From Metaphire vulgaris (Eukaryota > Annelida > Clitellata > Crassiclitellata > Megascolecidae): 64,000 nt of DNA. The translations under genes were made by a program, and so were the position numbers. The notes below the pieces were generated by a model. That model worked only from the letters and a program-made list of their open reading frames with translations, searched no databases and was not told the DNA's origin. Location: contig JACLAT010000045.1 in the NCBI GenBank assembly GCA_018105865.1, positions 696,001 through 760,000 of the forward strand. Reading direction: 5' to 3'. Below are positions 44,519-56,026 of this stretch, piece after piece. Position 1 is the first letter of the stretch. The number at the start of each line of letters is the position of its first letter.

Positions 44519-45795
44519 ATCTACAGTGCAAGACATCAAGCACCTCCTAATATCCAATGCAGGCAGAAGTTCCTAATAATGTCAGTCAAAATTCCAAACT
44601 GCCTATTAGAAGGTGAACTTTGCCTATATAACTTCCAGTTCTAGTGTCTATATAGAACAGGTATTAATTACATAATTAAACCCTACAATATGGCCTTATG
44701 TATGGTGATAGACAAATTCAAAATTTACTCTTCCTCATCATTTTTCATTTGATATTCAATTCTTTTTCATTTCAACGCATATTAAGAATAACTGCTAAGA
44801 CAAAGTGGTACTGAACCAGGAAACAAAGCCTTCTGGCTGACATAATATTTGACCAAAGTCACACTAGTGTTAATAGGTGGTTCTAATTAAACAAATGAGG
44901 TCTCGATATATTAAGTTACCAAAATGACTAAGAAGCACGAAAATGCAATAAAATTAGCAATGCATGGAAACAGGATACTCTAAATAGTTCCAGAAAACAA
45001 AAGCAACAACTATATGGCCTAATGTATGGTGACAGAAAAATTCAGACTTTACTCTCCCTACTCAATCTTCATTCGATATTCAATTTCTTTTTCTTTTTCA
45101 TTTCAATGCATATTAAGAATAAATTGCAAAGACAAAGTATCACTGAACCAGGAAAGACGTTTGCAACTAAAGCCTTCTGGTTAATATAATATTTGACCAA
45201 ACCCATACAAGTATTAATAGGTGATTATAATTAAACAAATGAGGCCTCAGTTAAACATCATAAAATAACATGAAAGAGAGGATGCATTAATTTATATTAA
45301 GATCAGATGACCATTTAGTTGAGAAGGTGAAACAGGACAAACCTTAAGACAAGTTAGCATAAAGAAGTAAGATTTGATCCAAGAGAAGCAAAATATAATG
45401 AATGAGAAAGAGAAGAACAGATTGAAAGACAGACAGTGACAGAGAGACAGAAACATGTGGACAGACGCCGAAAGAGACAGGCAGAAACAAAGCGGAAGGG
45501 AGAACATGCAAACAGGATTAGACATATCATATCTTAAGACATAATGAAAAGGACACAATTGAATAGATGGATATAGAGGGCATATTATGTGAAGATGCAA
45601 AAGAAATATGGAAGAAATATATTAACCAGTAGAATAAATATACTAAACAAAAGACAATTAGGAAAAAGCTGTTTCAGGTCACCAAATGAAGAGAATAACT
45701 AAAATACACACAAGGAAATCTAAAAAGCACCAAAATGCAATGAAAATTAGCCAATGCAGAAGAGGCTAAAATAGTCGCAGAAACTAAAACAACAA
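44519..45795. other. Non-coding part of unit B with repeated block
   Basis: The block described at 27160 and 28440 appears again at 44780-44960 and 45110-45340, here only about 330 bp apart. No gene. Confidence 0.55.
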
Positions 45796-45908
45796 CTATT
45801 ACTATTATTACTATTACTATTATTACTATTACTATTATTACTATTACTATTATTACTATTACTTGCTGCTGCTGCTGCTGCTGCAGCAGCTGCTGCTGCT
45901 GCAGCTGC

Positions 45909-45939
<31 letters not shown>

Positions 45940-45962
45940 ACTACTACTACTACTAATAATAA
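45796..45962. repeat. Compound microsatellite (ACTATTACTATTATT)n then (CTG)n
   Basis: About 4.5 units of a 15-bp pattern built from ACT and ATT, then GCT/CTG repeats with GCAGCA interruptions, then ACT/ATA repeats that abut the T1 inverted repeat at 45963. Confidence 0.9.
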
Positions 45963-47783
45963 CACTGGTCTACATCAATTTTGCTGACTTGAAGACAACA
46001 TGTGATCTTTATGTATTTTGGTGTGCTGAATCCAAAAATCGCACCCATTTCCTCCCATCACGCCCAGTTTTTCAAAACGCTGTTTACTGATTTACTGTTT
46101 ACAGTAATAACATGGCATTATGCATTATAATTCTTTAGCTATATTGAATATGCAAAAGATAAGGATGTGCAAAAAGCTATGCTTAATATGCAGTGGACAT
46201 AACTATTTAATAACACAACAGTTTAATAGGCAGTTTTAAACTGCAGACGTCAGCATTTTATGGATATAGGCCTATATAAGCAGCGTGAAACCGACGGCAG
46301 CATTCAGTCGTTCATGAGGCTTACAAGTTGCAGCAAATGTAACTATTTTAACTAGTTTTCTGTAGAATATGTAAACCAGCACTTGAACACTTCGTGGGTA
46401 GTGCAGGAATGATCCTGACAAATTTTGCTACATTTGTGGTTGTTTTACAGCACCTAAACAAAAGGAGAGAGGTGTTTGAATTTGTGCATAAAGCTTATCA
46501 TGCATATTTCATGAGTTAAATTGGGTGACCAGGAAAACCTTGGGCACCGCATAAAGTGTGCAGGACATTTGTTGAAAGCCTCAGACAGTTCATAATGTGA
46601 CTAAAGGTCAGAGTTTTTCTCTGTCTTAGCTTTCTCTGGTCTTAGCTTTGGAGTTCCAATGGTGTGGCGAGAGCCTCGAAACCATGCATGTTGATAACTG
46701 CTACTTCTGCCTGGTAAATATTTCAGGCATGTCCACAAAGACAAAATCTTCCAACCAGTACCCAAATCACCCCTCTGCTCTGAGACCAGTTGCTCACTGT
46801 GACGAAGTTCCTCTACCTATTTGCACTACTTTGGGTGTTTCTGACAACGATGAATTTAGTCAGTCAACAGACACGAATGGTGAAGATTTCATGGCCTCAG
46901 AAGTTGACGCTGGAATGCACCAAACATTCAACCAAGCTGAGTTTAATGACCTAATATGAGACCTAGATCTGCCGAAGTCGTCAGCAGAGTTACTGGGTTC
47001 AAGACTGAAGAAAAAGAACCTGTTCAGTGTTGGCTCCAGGAACCACGCTTATGTATCATGGCAGAGAGAATGATCTTTTGAAATATTTCCATATGGAGAA
47101 GGAGTTTGTATACTGCATCAACATCAAAGGACTTATTGAATCAATGGGATGTTATAGTTGTAGACAAGATGCTTTTTACGACCTGATTACTGACTTACTT
47201 GGCAACTTAAGAGTTTAGAATTATGACCTTTCAGTTCAAAATTCAAGATTGCTTTTCGAAGACTGGGAGCAACATGAGTGTCAAGTTGCATTTCCTTCAT
47301 AGCTACCTGAACTTCAAATCTTGGAGCTATGAGTGAAGAACAAGGAGAATGCCTCCATCAAGACATCACGACCATGGAACATAGATATCAAGGCAGATAG
47401 AACTCAAACATTGTGGCAGACTACTGCTGGTGTTTACAGCGTGACAACTGTGACCATAACTATACCGAGCATCCAAAAGAGAAGATTCCTTTCTCAAAAC
47501 TTAAATTTAAGCAACTAGCTATTGCTCTTATTGCTCTCTTTGGTTAGAAGACAGACTCATTATTTGGCTGAATAAAAATATTACGTGTTATCGGTTCTTC
47601 AGAATTTCCTATTTTCCCTTATGTTTGACTTTAACACCTTTAATTAAGCATTCCTCATTTGCGAAAAAATTTGACGTATTGCATAATTTTTGACTTCATA
47701 TCTGGAATCAGCACCTCTCAATTGGGTAAAATCAGCAAAAATACTTAAGTCAGCAGAAATTTTTTTTAAAATGTAGACCAGTG
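45963..47783 (+). mobile_element. Inverted-repeat DNA transposon T1
   Basis: 1.82-kb element with ends CACTGGTCTACAT / ATGTAGACCAGTG, plus a further shared TGCTGACTT just inside. Flanking TAATAA (45957-45962 and 47784-47789) is a possible target duplication, but it lies in a trinucleotide repeat, so its length is uncertain. A decayed protein gene is inside. A TATAAGCAGCG motif at 46274 may be a promoter. The CACTG start recalls CACTA elements, but I do not assign a superfamily. Confidence 0.75.
46632..47515 (+). pseudogene. Decayed T1 transposon protein
   Basis: In order on the plus strand and across several frames: FGVPMVWREPRNH (46638), DNCYFCLVNISGM (46690), NHPSALRPVAH (46765), QAEFNDLI (46930), SAELLGSRLKKKNL (46982), then GSNMSVKLHFLHSYLNF (47268), NLGAMSEEQGECLHQDI (47318) and RYQGR...ADYCW (47380-47430). 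At least four frameshifts and several stops. The middle, including the LFIDSS/HNG region seen in the copy at 20280-20945, is deleted. The blocks match a multicopy invertebrate protein family that I know only as unnamed predictions. Its position between inverted repeats indicates that it is the transposon's own protein. Confidence 0.65.
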
Positions 47784-48719
47784 TAATAATAATAATACAT
47801 AGATGTGATATTTCTACAGGAACGTCTGCCGTTCGCAACGCAGATATAGCATTACGTGTCATTCTTTTAACGTTAAACTCTTCTACAGAGACAATAGAAG
47901 AGAAACCATTTTAAATAATAAATAGGCTCACAAAACTAATAACCATAAAACTCGGCATTTCCCATAATTAATTCTTAGTTGCTGTTTTAGACACTTGGCG
48001 TCGCTAAAAATCACGATATTAAACAAAAATGCCTAAACATAACAAAATCTTATTTAGCATAAAAGCATTAAAATCTGTAGGCTAAATACTGCCTCAAAAT
48101 ATACTTCAGGAAATCAATTTCAAACATCCAATGTTAGAAGAACTAACGCGCTATGTGAAAATAATGTCAAATGCATTGCATTCGTTTCCTCCTTTTAAAC
48201 GACCTCAAAACAGAAATAACATCACAATTTTCATTACGTATTTACGATTGATACCAAAACTTACATGAAACTGTCGCCAAAAGTGAAAATGAGAGAATAA
48301 ACTTCAAACAAAACGATTCTTTGTCCATCAGACAAAATGGCGTCGATCAGAATAAGTATTAATTAAGAAATGAGAGCCGGACTCATGTTCTTGAAAGAAA
48401 GTCTTGCAATTGTTCTTTACCATAAAACACAGACTCCCTAAACATAATTATTGTTCAATTGTTCAGAAAGCTAGCATATCAATTATAATTACTAATGAAC
48501 ACGTTACAAGAATCAATTCTAAGAAGCAGTTAGTATCTTATTGATATTTCACCAAGAGTGAGTTAACCTCCTAAGTAACAAAAATAGTAGCGCTCTATTG
48601 CGCCTAACCTATCGATAACCGAGAGAATCAATCGATCAATAAATCAATCAATCAAAAAAAACTTCTATGGTGCCACTATTATAATGCCAGGGCATCAGCC
48701 GATGGAGCACCATATCCAA
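47784..48719. other. End of unit B and spacer
   Basis: 48250-48400 matches 29640-29770. A CAAT/AATCAATC tract is at 48625-48655. No gene. Confidence 0.5.
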
Positions 48720-51309
48720 TAGGGTGGAGTGAAAAGGACGAAATTTTAAAAATTTTCGAATTTAAAATTCTAATAGTGCGGGAAAGTTGTGCACGGTATC
48801 AGTGATTTGTTCAGTGAAAATTTTGTATTTTTAAATGAGTGTTAAGAGCCTCCCCAGAGACGATGAAGTTTGGGCATTTTGTGCAATTAATGCATTTTGG
48901 CATATAGGCCTTATTCATTTACATACAACTGTTTTATTTTAATAATACAAACAATACAATTATCCAAAACTGCTTTTGTAAAGAGGTAACAAGAATTACA
49001 ATCAATTTCTATTGCATTTTGCATACTTATAGATCATGTAGTGCTGCGGCAAGCTTCGTTATGTCTCACAATATGCAAAGCACAGTACATGCCGGCTCAA
49101 TTACACAATATGCGCTTTACTGTGAAACCACAGGTTTCTGTCTGATTCTGTCTGAAGTCTGATTTTGTGCTAGAATATGACATGAGCCTGAGAGAGGCAT
49201 GCTTTGACTTTATGTGTCCTTCTCTTGCAATTGGACCACATACTGCAGCACTGGCCTCAGTTACTAGCTTCACGCATCTTTCAGTTGCCTGAGAATGGCA
49301 CTGAAATCTCTGAAAGTTCAACTGCTGATCTGCGCTCTTTATCAAGGAAGAAATGTCTTGGCCTGAGAGGTTAGAAAGTAGAGGAGGAGCAGATAGTTGT
49401 TTCTTGTGCCAGTTAATTAAGTCAATATAGGCCTAACTGGCAGCATCAACATTGAACACTGGAATTTTGAATTTTGGAATTCGAGTAATATTTGAAGTAC
49501 GTCTAGCTTTCAGTATTCTTCATAGCACTACCTTCTCTGATGTGTTGCTGTGCATCTGCATCTGATAACATTGCTAGCAGTAGAATCTCTCCATGTCCAA
49601 AGTAGCCGTTTCTCTGGATTGCCGGATCAACTACTAATTTAAGTTCTACAGGAAGGTATCGATCGTGATAATGAAATTGTCTTCCAAAGTTGGTGCCTTC
49701 CGTCCTTGCAGGATGGTTTCATTTCTATATGAAACCAGACTGGAGTATATACTTTTGTATCATAAGTTGCTAGTTTTTCAAATTTTCAGTTGGGTTTTCC
49801 GTACCTCGGTTAGCTGTTGCAAGCCATCTTGAATGGGCGAGTTTCCTTGGGTCGCGTGATGTCAAACTCTGTGAACAGTAACCAAGTGTTATAGCCTTCC
49901 AAACGTCCGACAGATAAGCCTTATCTGAACTTAAGTGTTCGCATGTTACAATGGGTATCTCTCCTTCAATTAAATCGAAACCTACAATGGAAAAGTTCTG
50001 ACAAGTTTGTAGCTGCTGACCAAGTGGACCAGAAACCCCTTAGGTGCTGTACCAGTAGTTGACCCACTGCAAAGGTCACCCTACTTCTTCTAACAACCTC
50101 ATAACATCTCCTGATTTCCCAGTATTAGTTACAGTACCATCACAACCAATAGCAACCAGTTTCTGTAAGTCAGCTCCTTTCTCTTTTAACATGTACACAA
50201 TGCACGTTTTGATTCAAATCGCAGATCCTTTCTCGGTGAAACGTGACCAACATACTTAGACCCTGACTCCTGAACAATTGCCACACACTCCTCAATTGCA
50301 GTTTTCATATGATGTATCCCATCTTTATTCTTAGACACTAGTGTTTTATCCTTACTTCCATCAAAAGAAACACATTCGATAACACTGCTGTCCTCCTCTT
50401 CATTCAGTTCCGTTCTTTTCCTTTCCCTTCAATTCTCATTTTGCTTCTGTCTAAATGAGGGTTTTATCGTCTTCATAAACGAGTACAATGTCTTGAAGAC
50501 ATGCCTAAGATAGGGCAGCTACCTACCTTATCTGATACAGAATACATGTCACGCAGCTATTAAAGATATATTAGGCAGAGAAGTTCGCACTTGTGAAGAG
50601 GTCTTCTTTTTTTACCTTACTCAGTTTCTCGCCGTGAAATCCCTGGCGGATCATAGTTATCATCATTAGGAGTATCACTATCTGAAGTATAGGCCTATGT
50701 ATCTTCATTAGGCCTACTGATGACTTCAACAGGAACATCTGCTTGCCCACTTGTGGATGGTTGTGATGCAGAGACCTTGGAGAGTTATGAGTGTCTTCTT
50801 GCCAACCTCTTTAGAATATTCCCACATTCCGTGATGCCAATTCCTACCACTGCCATTCGTCTAGCACCTCGCTGATCCAACAGAAATTCACGATCCTTTA
50901 CAGGCACCTTGTTTTTCATCACACAGGCACACTAGCTGAAATCTGCATGTAGATATATCAAACAGGTTTGTTTCTGCAGTCTAATCGAAAATCCTCAAGT
51001 TTATTTTGATAGGATGGCTGGTCTCTCCTTACCTTGAAGGGCTTTAACAGGTTCATGTACTTCTACTGGTAAGGCGTAATTAACTTCAGCACCTTTGTGT
51101 GAGACAGTGGGAATAGAGGATATCTCCCAACGCAGCAACATACCCAATTACCAATTAGCAATATTACTGAAACTTGAGGACGCTTGGGGAGGCTCTAAAC
51201 ATTAACCCAGTTAAGTGATCTTTGGCACAGTTTCTCTCTATACCATAACACAACTTTTCCAAACTATTACATTTACATCACTGAGAAAAAGTTTTTTCAC
51301 TCCACCCTA
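48720..51309 (-). mobile_element. Inverted-repeat DNA transposon T2, 2.6 kb
   Basis: Perfect 16-bp inverted ends TAGGGTGGAGTGAAAA and an exact 8-bp target duplication ATATCCAA at 48712-48719 and 51310-51317. Ends and duplication length are compatible with hAT. It carries a decayed transposase-like gene on the minus strand and is probably a once autonomous copy. Confidence 0.88.
49100..50450 (-). pseudogene. Decayed T2 transposase-like protein
   Basis: Minus-strand blocks in order: VIECVSFDGSKDKTLV and ESGSKYVGHVSP (50440-50245), KLVAIGCDGTVTNTG with MRLLEE (50165-50085), SGPLGQQLQTCQNFS (about 50035-49990), then KAYLSDVWKAITLGYCSQSL and KLAHSRWLATANR (about 49925-49810), RYLPVELKLVVDPAIQRN (about 49655-49600), and CHSQATERCVKLVTEASAAV (about 49300-49240). 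They follow, in the same order, a multicopy unnamed invertebrate protein family that I recognise from the GCDGT and HSRWL-TANR motifs. Acidic residues in FDG and GCDG could be catalytic; that is inference. Frameshifts and stops are frequent. Confidence 0.7.
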
Positions 51310-51721
51310 ATATCCAATCCGAATAGGAGTAAGGTAGGCCCTACAAGTCAGAAATGTCAGTGGTGGATAAGTTTACGGAGAAAAGAGTAAGAGTATAGGG
51401 CCACTATCGAAGCAGCATCTAGCGCAGGCCTACATAAGTTTGCCTACCAAAGCAAAGAACAACAAATGAAAGTCTTGTGTTTTTGCAACGTGTAATTATT
51501 TTGCTCATTATAATAAATTTTCAGGAAAATATTGCTTAGACGGATTCACATGACATAATTGTGCATGTTTTTCTACTCGGCGTTAGCGCCTAATCTATGA
51601 AGTTTTTTTCTCTTATAATTGCCTTCAACAAGATAATGCAGTAGATATAGCCAATATAGTGAATCTCTTTGACTGGATAGGGCCTATGTGCGCGAAATAC
51701 CGAGATAAACCTAAACCATGA
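51310..51721. other. Unassigned spacer
   Basis: No gene or element recognised; GGCCTA motifs recur. Confidence 0.4.
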
Positions 51722-53885
51722 AGAAAGTAAGTAAGTAAGTAAGTAAAATCTCGTGGATTTCTATAGCGCCTTGCAAACAGCACAACAGTAGCTGCTTATC
51801 TCTTAAAATAGCTATGGGGAAGGTATGTGATCAGCCAGGCAATTGTCAACATACAAAGAGCAGTGAGGCTAGGTTGTTACAGCTATGGAGGATATGATTT
51901 TAGAAAAAGGAATGATTTAAGCTTAGACCTGAAGACTTGAGGATATAATGCAGGAATTATAGGAAATGAAGATTCAGATTTTGTTTGAAAGTGTCCAAGT
52001 GTGCGAAGGGAAGCTGGGATCGAGTTCCAGAGTTCAGGTGCAGCATATGAGAAGGCACGGTTGCAAATTTTCAGGGATGACTGATTGAGTGGGCGTGACA
52101 GAGTGAGGTAAGATGATGAACGTGTGGGTCGAGAAGGCTGAGGGATTAATAGTGATCTAAGGTAAACAGGTTTTGATGACTAAAGTGAGCTAAATGTAAG
52201 TGTTATTATCTTATATTGGATACATTCTGTTATTTCAAGCCAATGTAAGGATTTTAGTATGGGTGAAATATGGGATAATTTAGGTGACTTAGTAACAGCA
52301 CGAGCAAGTGCATTTTGTATTGATTGCAATTTGTTGATAGAGGCTTTGGGAAGGTTATAGTAGAGAGAGTTACAATAATCTAATTTGGAGTGGACTATTG
52401 AGGTAGGAATTGTGGAGGCAGTTTTAGTATCTAGGCAAGGGCATAGATTTGGCGAAGGTCACGAATATGAACATAGCAGGCTTTTCATAGTTGGGAGATT
52501 TGTGATCTGGAAGTTTAGAAAAGAATCAAATTTGAATCCTAGATTTCTTGCAGTTGGAACAGGGATTATTGTGGTGTCAGGAGCCAAAACTAGTTTAGGA
52601 TTGTCAATTTTTTGAGTTGTTGGGGTAGTCCAATTAAAAGAAACTCTGTCTTAGATGGGTTAAGAGCGAGGGTATTAGATGACATCCACATAGAGATTGA
52701 TGAGAATGCAGATTCAAGCTCAATAATAGAAGCATTGAATGAAAGAGGTGAGAAGGAAAGGAATAGCTGAGTGTCATCGGCATAGAGTTGGTGATTTAAA
52801 TTAAGAGAATTGATTAAAGATGAGAGCGGTGTGGTGTAAAGGCTGAACAGTACAGGCCCAAGAACAGATCCCGAGGCACTCCAAAATCTACACTGTGAGA
52901 TAGAGAAATTTGGCTAAGACAGGACACTTGAAAAGACCGGGATTTAAGGTAAGATGAAAACCAGTTGTGAGCTTTTTCAGAAATTCCAAACCAGAGTCGT
53001 TCGAGCAGAATTGTGTGATCTATGGTATCAAATGCAGCAGAGAGGTCAAGGAGACAAAGGCCAGTATCTTGTCGGAGACCAATTGCAGTTAATAGTCTGT
53101 CATAAATGTTGGCGAGGACAGTTTCACTTGAGTGATGTTTAGTGTAGGCAGATTGATGAGCATTATATAGTGAGTTACTTGAAAGGTGTTCAATCAGTCT
53201 GGAAAGCACAATTTTCTCAGTAAGTTTTGATAGAAGTGAAAGATTTGAGATGGGGCGATAGTTATTGAGATCTTCTCTGTCAAGACCAGGCTTTATTAGG
53301 AGAGGAGGGACAAAAGAGTTTTTGAATGCGGATGGGAAAGTGCCTGAGGTAAGAGAGAGGTTAATGATTCTAGTTATGATAGGCGTAAGCACGATGGCAC
53401 ACTGTTTGAGTAAAGAGGTAGGTATGGGATCTAGGTCACATTGTTTGTTTGGGAGAGAAAGTAGCAGTTTGGATACCTATTCATCAGTTGCAGGAGTGAA
53501 GAAGGACAAATTGCATGGGGGTTGTGGGGGAGAAGGGTAATGAGTAATGAGGAGGTCAGATGGAGAATGTGTTCTATGGTATGTACGTTCAAGACGTCTG
53601 CGAAATGACTTGAAACTATGAAAGCATGAATGAAAGAGCTATACCAGGGTTTGCTGTTGTGTGATGAAAGAGGTTTTGTGATGATATGAGGATGTTTATC
53701 AAGAAGACCGGATAACAAAGAATTGTATTTATTGATCAATGACGGCAGAGAAGTGGGGGGGGGGGTTAGTAATTAGTTCAGATGATTTATTGTTGTCACA
53801 GAACAAGGCTACGTCAATTTTGTTAAGACAGCGGAATGAGTAGGTGCCAAGAGGCGGAGGAGTTGACCAAGAAAGACTGCTACAT
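51722..53885 (-). mobile_element. LINE family B, 5'-truncated
   Basis: The most complete copy of this family, minus strand, with the 3' tail at the left (TTAC repeats, then ATTTCTATAGCGCCTTG). The sequence at 53885-53760 still encodes the end of the endonuclease-to-RT linker, interrupted by a G-run at 53757-53766. The endonuclease core is missing. Related fragments: 2563, 12985, 29895, 30085, 30817. Confidence 0.8.
52320..53740 (-). pseudogene. LINE B reverse transcriptase
   Basis: 53739-53431 covers the region before the reverse transcriptase (MINKYNSLLSGLLDKH, HNSKPWYSS). 53392-52870 covers the first RT blocks (NNYRPISNLSLLSKLTEKIV, NAHQSAYTKHHSSETV, LCLLDLSAAFDTIDHTILL) up to DFGVP, where one A is missing from CCTCAGGGATCT, causing a frameshift. 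After it, LYADDTQLFLSF (about 52790-52755) preserves the catalytic box. Motif order fits CR1/L2-like LINEs. Inactive as read. Confidence 0.8.
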
Positions 53886-54602
53886 TAGAACATGCATGGG
53901 TCCCTGGCTCACTCCTTGTCTGATAGTGAATGCACGTCGGAGGCCAACTCAACGGGTGATAGTCTGAAATGAGCAGAGATGGCACTGGGTGTGTAGTGCA
54001 TCGAGTGTGGGCGATTCGTTGTCTGCCTTTGCCGCGCTTATCACTGCCTGCCTCCTTTTAACGGAGATATTCAGCGAAAGCCTCCAACGGCTGAGAGTGT
54101 AACAGTGCATATGTGTTCGTCCCCGGCCAAGTAGGCCCTATAGAGTGTTCAAAGAGTGGCAGAGTTGTCGAGGGTCGGACCGCTCAGAGTCTTTGTTGCT
54201 CCAAAAGACGTCTCGCTTCCGTCCGTCCGACTCCGTCGAAGCAGTTGCCTGTAGGCTTTGTCAGTTTCTTCCCGGCTTTGTCAGTTTCCCCCGGAGTCCA
54301 GATTAAACATTGCTTTGCGCTACCACTGGGCGTCGCGAGTGTTGATTCCCTCCCCCTAGACGTAAATCACGTGCTTCCCTGTCCCTGGGCCGATGCCCAC
54401 AACCCGGTAATGATCAATGCCTCGTTTGGCGCCTTGTGGATGTTTGATGACCTAGGTTTATGGCGGTTCCTATAATGCACTAATATAGTCAACAGTAATA
54501 ATAGTGATTGATGAAAATGCTCAAATCAGATTACCTAAAAGTGTCAATAAACTTAAAATAATGAAAAGTGTAACTTCGTGCCCATAAGGTGCATATGAAG
54601 GG
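53886..54602. other. Unassigned GC-richer sequence
   Basis: 54255-54315 (GGCTTTGTCAGTTTC, GGAGTCCAGATTAAACA) resembles 39070-39130, so part of this may be LINE or MITE debris. No gene supported. Confidence 0.4.
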
Positions 54603-54631
54603 CAGTGGCGGGGCCACGGGGGAGTTGGGGT
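54603..54631. mobile_element. CAGTGGCG-type MITE end abutting the gypsy LTR
   Basis: GCAGTGGCGGGGCCACGGGG resembles the left end of the hAT MITE at 38211 and stops at the 5' LTR. Confidence 0.45.
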
Positions 54632-54815
54632 TTTCACGTGCGCCTATCATCATTGACGTACGCGCCAGCCAATGGCGCTCTGCACGGTCTCAGAGACGTT
54701 ATAGCAGCAGGAGTGATAGTCAGTCATCAACAGAGACTCGAACTAGCGACACGCTCGACACTGAACTGTTTATCAATAATAAAGCTCTTTTTAAAGTATA
54801 AAGCTATACTTTACA
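54632..54815 (+). repeat. 5' LTR
   Basis: 184 bp ending CTATACTTTACA. The expected initial TG is TT here. Contains an AATAAA signal within TCAATAATAAAGCTC and pairs with 57770-57953. Confidence 0.92.
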
Positions 54816-54832
54816 TGCTGTCAGAAGTCTGA
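54816..54832 (+). promoter_or_regulatory. Primer-binding site, tRNA-Leu-like
   Basis: TGCTGTCAGAAGT directly after the LTR matches the complement of a tRNA-Leu 3' end (TGGTGTCAGAAGT) at 12 of 13 positions. Leucine priming is known for SURL/Mag-type gypsy elements. Confidence 0.65.
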
Positions 54833-54834
54833 CG

Positions 54835-55650
54835 ATGGCAAACTCACCCCAGATACCCATGCCAGCTGTGCTGAAGCTGAATGGGAACCTCGCAGGAGAA
54901 TGGAAGCGTTTCCGGTTCCAGTGAGATAACTGTATTATAGCGGCTGATCTGGCAGAAGCGTCGAAGAAGCGCTTAGCCGCTATACTGCTTGCGTGCGTCG
55001 GGACAGACGCTTGCGAACTCTTTCAGACTTTAGAGTTCGCAGAGAACAACGACCGACAAGATGTGGACAAAGTTCTTGACGCTTTCGAAAAACACTGTGT
55101 CGGAGAAAAAAATATCACACTCTTGCGTTTCGAGCTGAATAGTCGCTGCCAAGACTCCACCGAAACTTTCGACGAATTCTTCGCTGAACTACGGAAATTA
55201 ATTCGGTTATGTGAATACGGAAACCTGGAGGATTCCATTCTTCGGTACCGTATAGTAATCGGCATCAAGGACGACAACACGCGACGTCGTTTATTGCAGA
55301 CTAGAAAGCTCGAGTTACCTACTGCAATTGACATTTGTAAGTCCAGCAAAGCCGCCTCGAAGCATCTACAGACGCTGACGATGAAACCACCGGAAGACGT
55401 AAATGCAGCACAGCATTGGAACTCTTCACAATCCAAACGCCCCCAGCTGCGTCACCCTGTGACCGAAACGAAGCGACAACCAACAAGCCGGGCATGTAAG
55501 TACTGCAACGGTTCTCGTGCGCCTGGCCGAAATTCATGCCCAGCGTTTGGCAAGACCTGCCGTCGCTGTCTAAAGCATAATCACTTCAGTTCAGCTTGCT
55601 TGTCACAACCACAGACTCAGCAAAAATCTGCGATCCATGCGCTGGACTGA
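54835..55650 (+). pseudogene. Gypsy gag, one internal stop
   Basis: ATG at 54835, in frame to the TGA at 55648. One in-frame TGA at 54922-54924 interrupts it. The capsid-like region covers about residues 30-180. The nucleocapsid has zinc-knuckle cysteines, including CRRCLKHNHFSSAC (C-X2-C-X4-H-X4-C), near the C-terminus. The frame continues directly into the protease after the second TGA, so gag and protease may have been one reading frame. Confidence 0.85.
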
Positions 55651-55989
55651 GACTCGGAGCCGGAAATGGTCATGGCCATGACCACAGAACGAAAACGTCG
55701 TGTTCTATGCAAACTGAAAATCGCGAATATTACTGCTCGTTTCCTTCTGGACTGCGGAGCAACCGTCAACTTACTGCCGTTATCGATTCTAGACCAACTT
55801 CGACCTAAACCAAAAGTTCGACCGGCCCAGTCGACCTTGCGAATGTTCGATGGACAAGCGGTGAAAACGGCAGGTATGATTACGCTGATAACAACACACC
55901 CAAAGACCAAACAGAGCGCTTCTCTAGACTTCTATGTAGCTTCGCAGCATAAGCAACCGATACTGGGCCTCGACGCCTGTTCTATTTGA
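55651..55989 (+). pseudogene. Gypsy aspartic protease
   Basis: Same frame as gag. LLDCGATVNLLPLS holds the active-site aspartate, with DCG in place of the usual D-S/T-G, and ILGLDAC is near the end. About 100 residues. The frame ends at a TGA (55987-55989) beside a short TCTGCTTCTGCTTC repeat. Confidence 0.75.
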
Positions 55990-56026
55990 TCTGCTTCTGC
56001 TTCTGCTTCTATTCGATCTGCTGCGT

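Noticed and set aside
45747..45965. Alanine/leucine-rich frames on both strands
   Set aside because: Direct translation of CTG/CAG and ATT/ACT microsatellites.
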